A DNA stretch of 8,604 bases, taken from Clostridia bacterium. GTDB lineage: Bacteria > Bacillota_A > Clostridia > Christensenellales > Aristaeellaceae. The notes under the pieces were generated by a model that was not told the origin of the DNA, ran no database searches, and saw only the letters and a list, made by a program, of their open reading frames with translations. The stretch lies in NCBI GenBank assembly GCA_017530275.1, contig JAFXMP010000101.1, positions 1 through 8,604 on the forward strand, read 5' to 3'. The translations under genes were made by a program, and so were the position numbers. This document shows, piece after piece, positions 8,249-8,604 of this stretch (positions within the stretch are counted from its first letter, which is position 1; each line of letters opens with the position of its first letter).

Positions 8249-8416
8249 CATAGTTATGCGGCCCCGGCAATTCAGAACGGTATAGACTATAAGACGATCT
8301 CCAACAATCTCAGCCATGCAACGGCGGCATTCATAATGGATGTTTATGCAACAGTTACTATGACTATGCAGAAGAACAGCGCCTCAAAAATGAAGTCTTT
8401 CATACAGTCTTTGTGA
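8249..8416 (+). pseudogene. Remnant of tyrosine recombinase/phage integrase C-terminus
   Basis: The last 55 codons of a tyrosine recombinase. The residues HSYAAPAIQNGIDYKTISNN, then LSHATAAF and DVY, match the catalytic end of Tn916/phage-type integrases: the HxxR region RHSYA, the second His (LSHATAAF) and the nucleophile Tyr (DVYATV). The conserved Arg before HSYA is Gly here, and one extra G at 8246-8248 would account for it: removing it gives ATC-AGG-CAT, that is IRH. The reading frame extends upstream to 8120 without further resemblance, so most of the protein is gone. The fragment ends at TGA 8414-8416. It is a broken gene and cannot act; it shows that a mobile element once had an end here. 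Confidence 0.7.
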
Positions 8417-8419
8417 GCC

Positions 8420-8440
8420 GTTGGGTCATTGTTGGGTCAT
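8420..8440 (+). repeat. Tandem repeat GTTGGGTCAT behind the integrase remnant
   Basis: Two copies of GTTGGGTCAT (8420-8429 and 8431-8440) separated by one T, starting four bases after the integrase stop codon. Repeats of this sort next to a tyrosine integrase can be arm or attachment-site sequences; the role is inferred from position only. Confidence 0.5.
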
Positions 8441-8471
8441 AAAAAGAAGAAACCCTTGATTTTTTAAGGTC

Positions 8472-8519
8472 ACTGAAAAAGGTACGCTGGTACAAGAAGG
8501 GCAGCGTATCTTTTTCAGT
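8472..8519. repeat. 18-bp inverted repeat near the right end
   Basis: ACTGAAAAAGGTACGCTG (8472-8489) pairs with CAGCGTATCTTTTTCAGT (8502-8519) except at 8482/8509, which is G-T on the plus strand and a wobble in a plus-strand RNA. The 12-base loop lies at 8490-8501. No T-tract follows on the plus side, so it is not a standard terminator. It could be a mobile-element end or an RNA hairpin upstream of the gene outside the window. Confidence 0.6.
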
Positions 8520-8592
8520 TACAAGTGAGAATAACAGGCGAATTAGCAAATTGGAACATAAAATCGGGGGAAAAAGAAAAGCCTCGTAAATC

Positions 8593-8598
8593 AGGAGG
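8593..8598 (+). promoter_or_regulatory. Ribosome binding site of a gene beyond the right edge
   Basis: AGGAGG followed by GAATTA at the last bases of the window. The motif and spacing fit a start codon within the next few bases after 8604. No coding sequence is visible inside the window, and I found no clear promoter for it in 8420-8590. Confidence 0.5.
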
Positions 8599-8604
8599 GA
8601 ATTA

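Overview
The window looks like a chromosomal segment of a low-to-mid GC Gram-positive anaerobe, most likely Bacillota of class Clostridia. This is inferred from AGGAGG-type ribosome binding sites, a TTG start with a good Shine-Dalgarno, TTTACA-N17-TATAAT type promoters, a 654-residue GyrB without the long insertion typical of proteobacterial GyrB, and a 7-transmembrane LytS-type kinase. I cannot name a genus.

Left block (1-2220, minus strand): the first 36 codons of gyrA (cut by the window edge) and complete gyrB lie in the order gyrB-gyrA, 22 bases apart. An extended -10 promoter and a leader with two perfect inverted repeats precede gyrB. The next block (2284-2618) has no convincing protein gene. 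It holds a minus-strand intrinsic terminator preceded by 200 or so bases of G-C-rich potential secondary structure, which may be an unrecognised RNA gene. It is followed by A-tracts and a strong promoter driving a tRNA-Ala(GGC) gene and its terminator on the plus strand.

Middle and right block (2886-8057): two divergent signalling operons share a 239-base intergenic region (5960-6198). Leftward: a receiver-GGDEF protein whose receiver has lost the phospho-acceptor aspartate and which carries a probable degenerate third domain, then a membrane dCache-HAMP-GGDEF diguanylate cyclase started by TTG. Rightward: an Xre-type HTH fused in front of a receiver domain, overlapping by ATGA with a 7TM LytS-type histidine kinase. 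The likely logic (inference) is that the kinase phosphorylates the HTH-receiver regulator, which may act on the shared intergenic region. The two cyclases make c-di-GMP under separate controls: one has a canonical product-inhibition site, the other lacks it and probably reads an extracellular ligand.

Right end (8058-8604): a remnant of the C-terminus of a tyrosine recombinase, a tandem 10-base repeat directly behind it, an 18-base-pair inverted repeat, a candidate minus-strand small RNA with a terminator, and a ribosome binding site at the last bases pointing to a gene just outside the window. This is scarred mobile-element territory. The most unusual parts of the window are the combined kinase/HTH-receiver/pseudo-receiver cyclase cluster and the two candidate non-coding RNAs.
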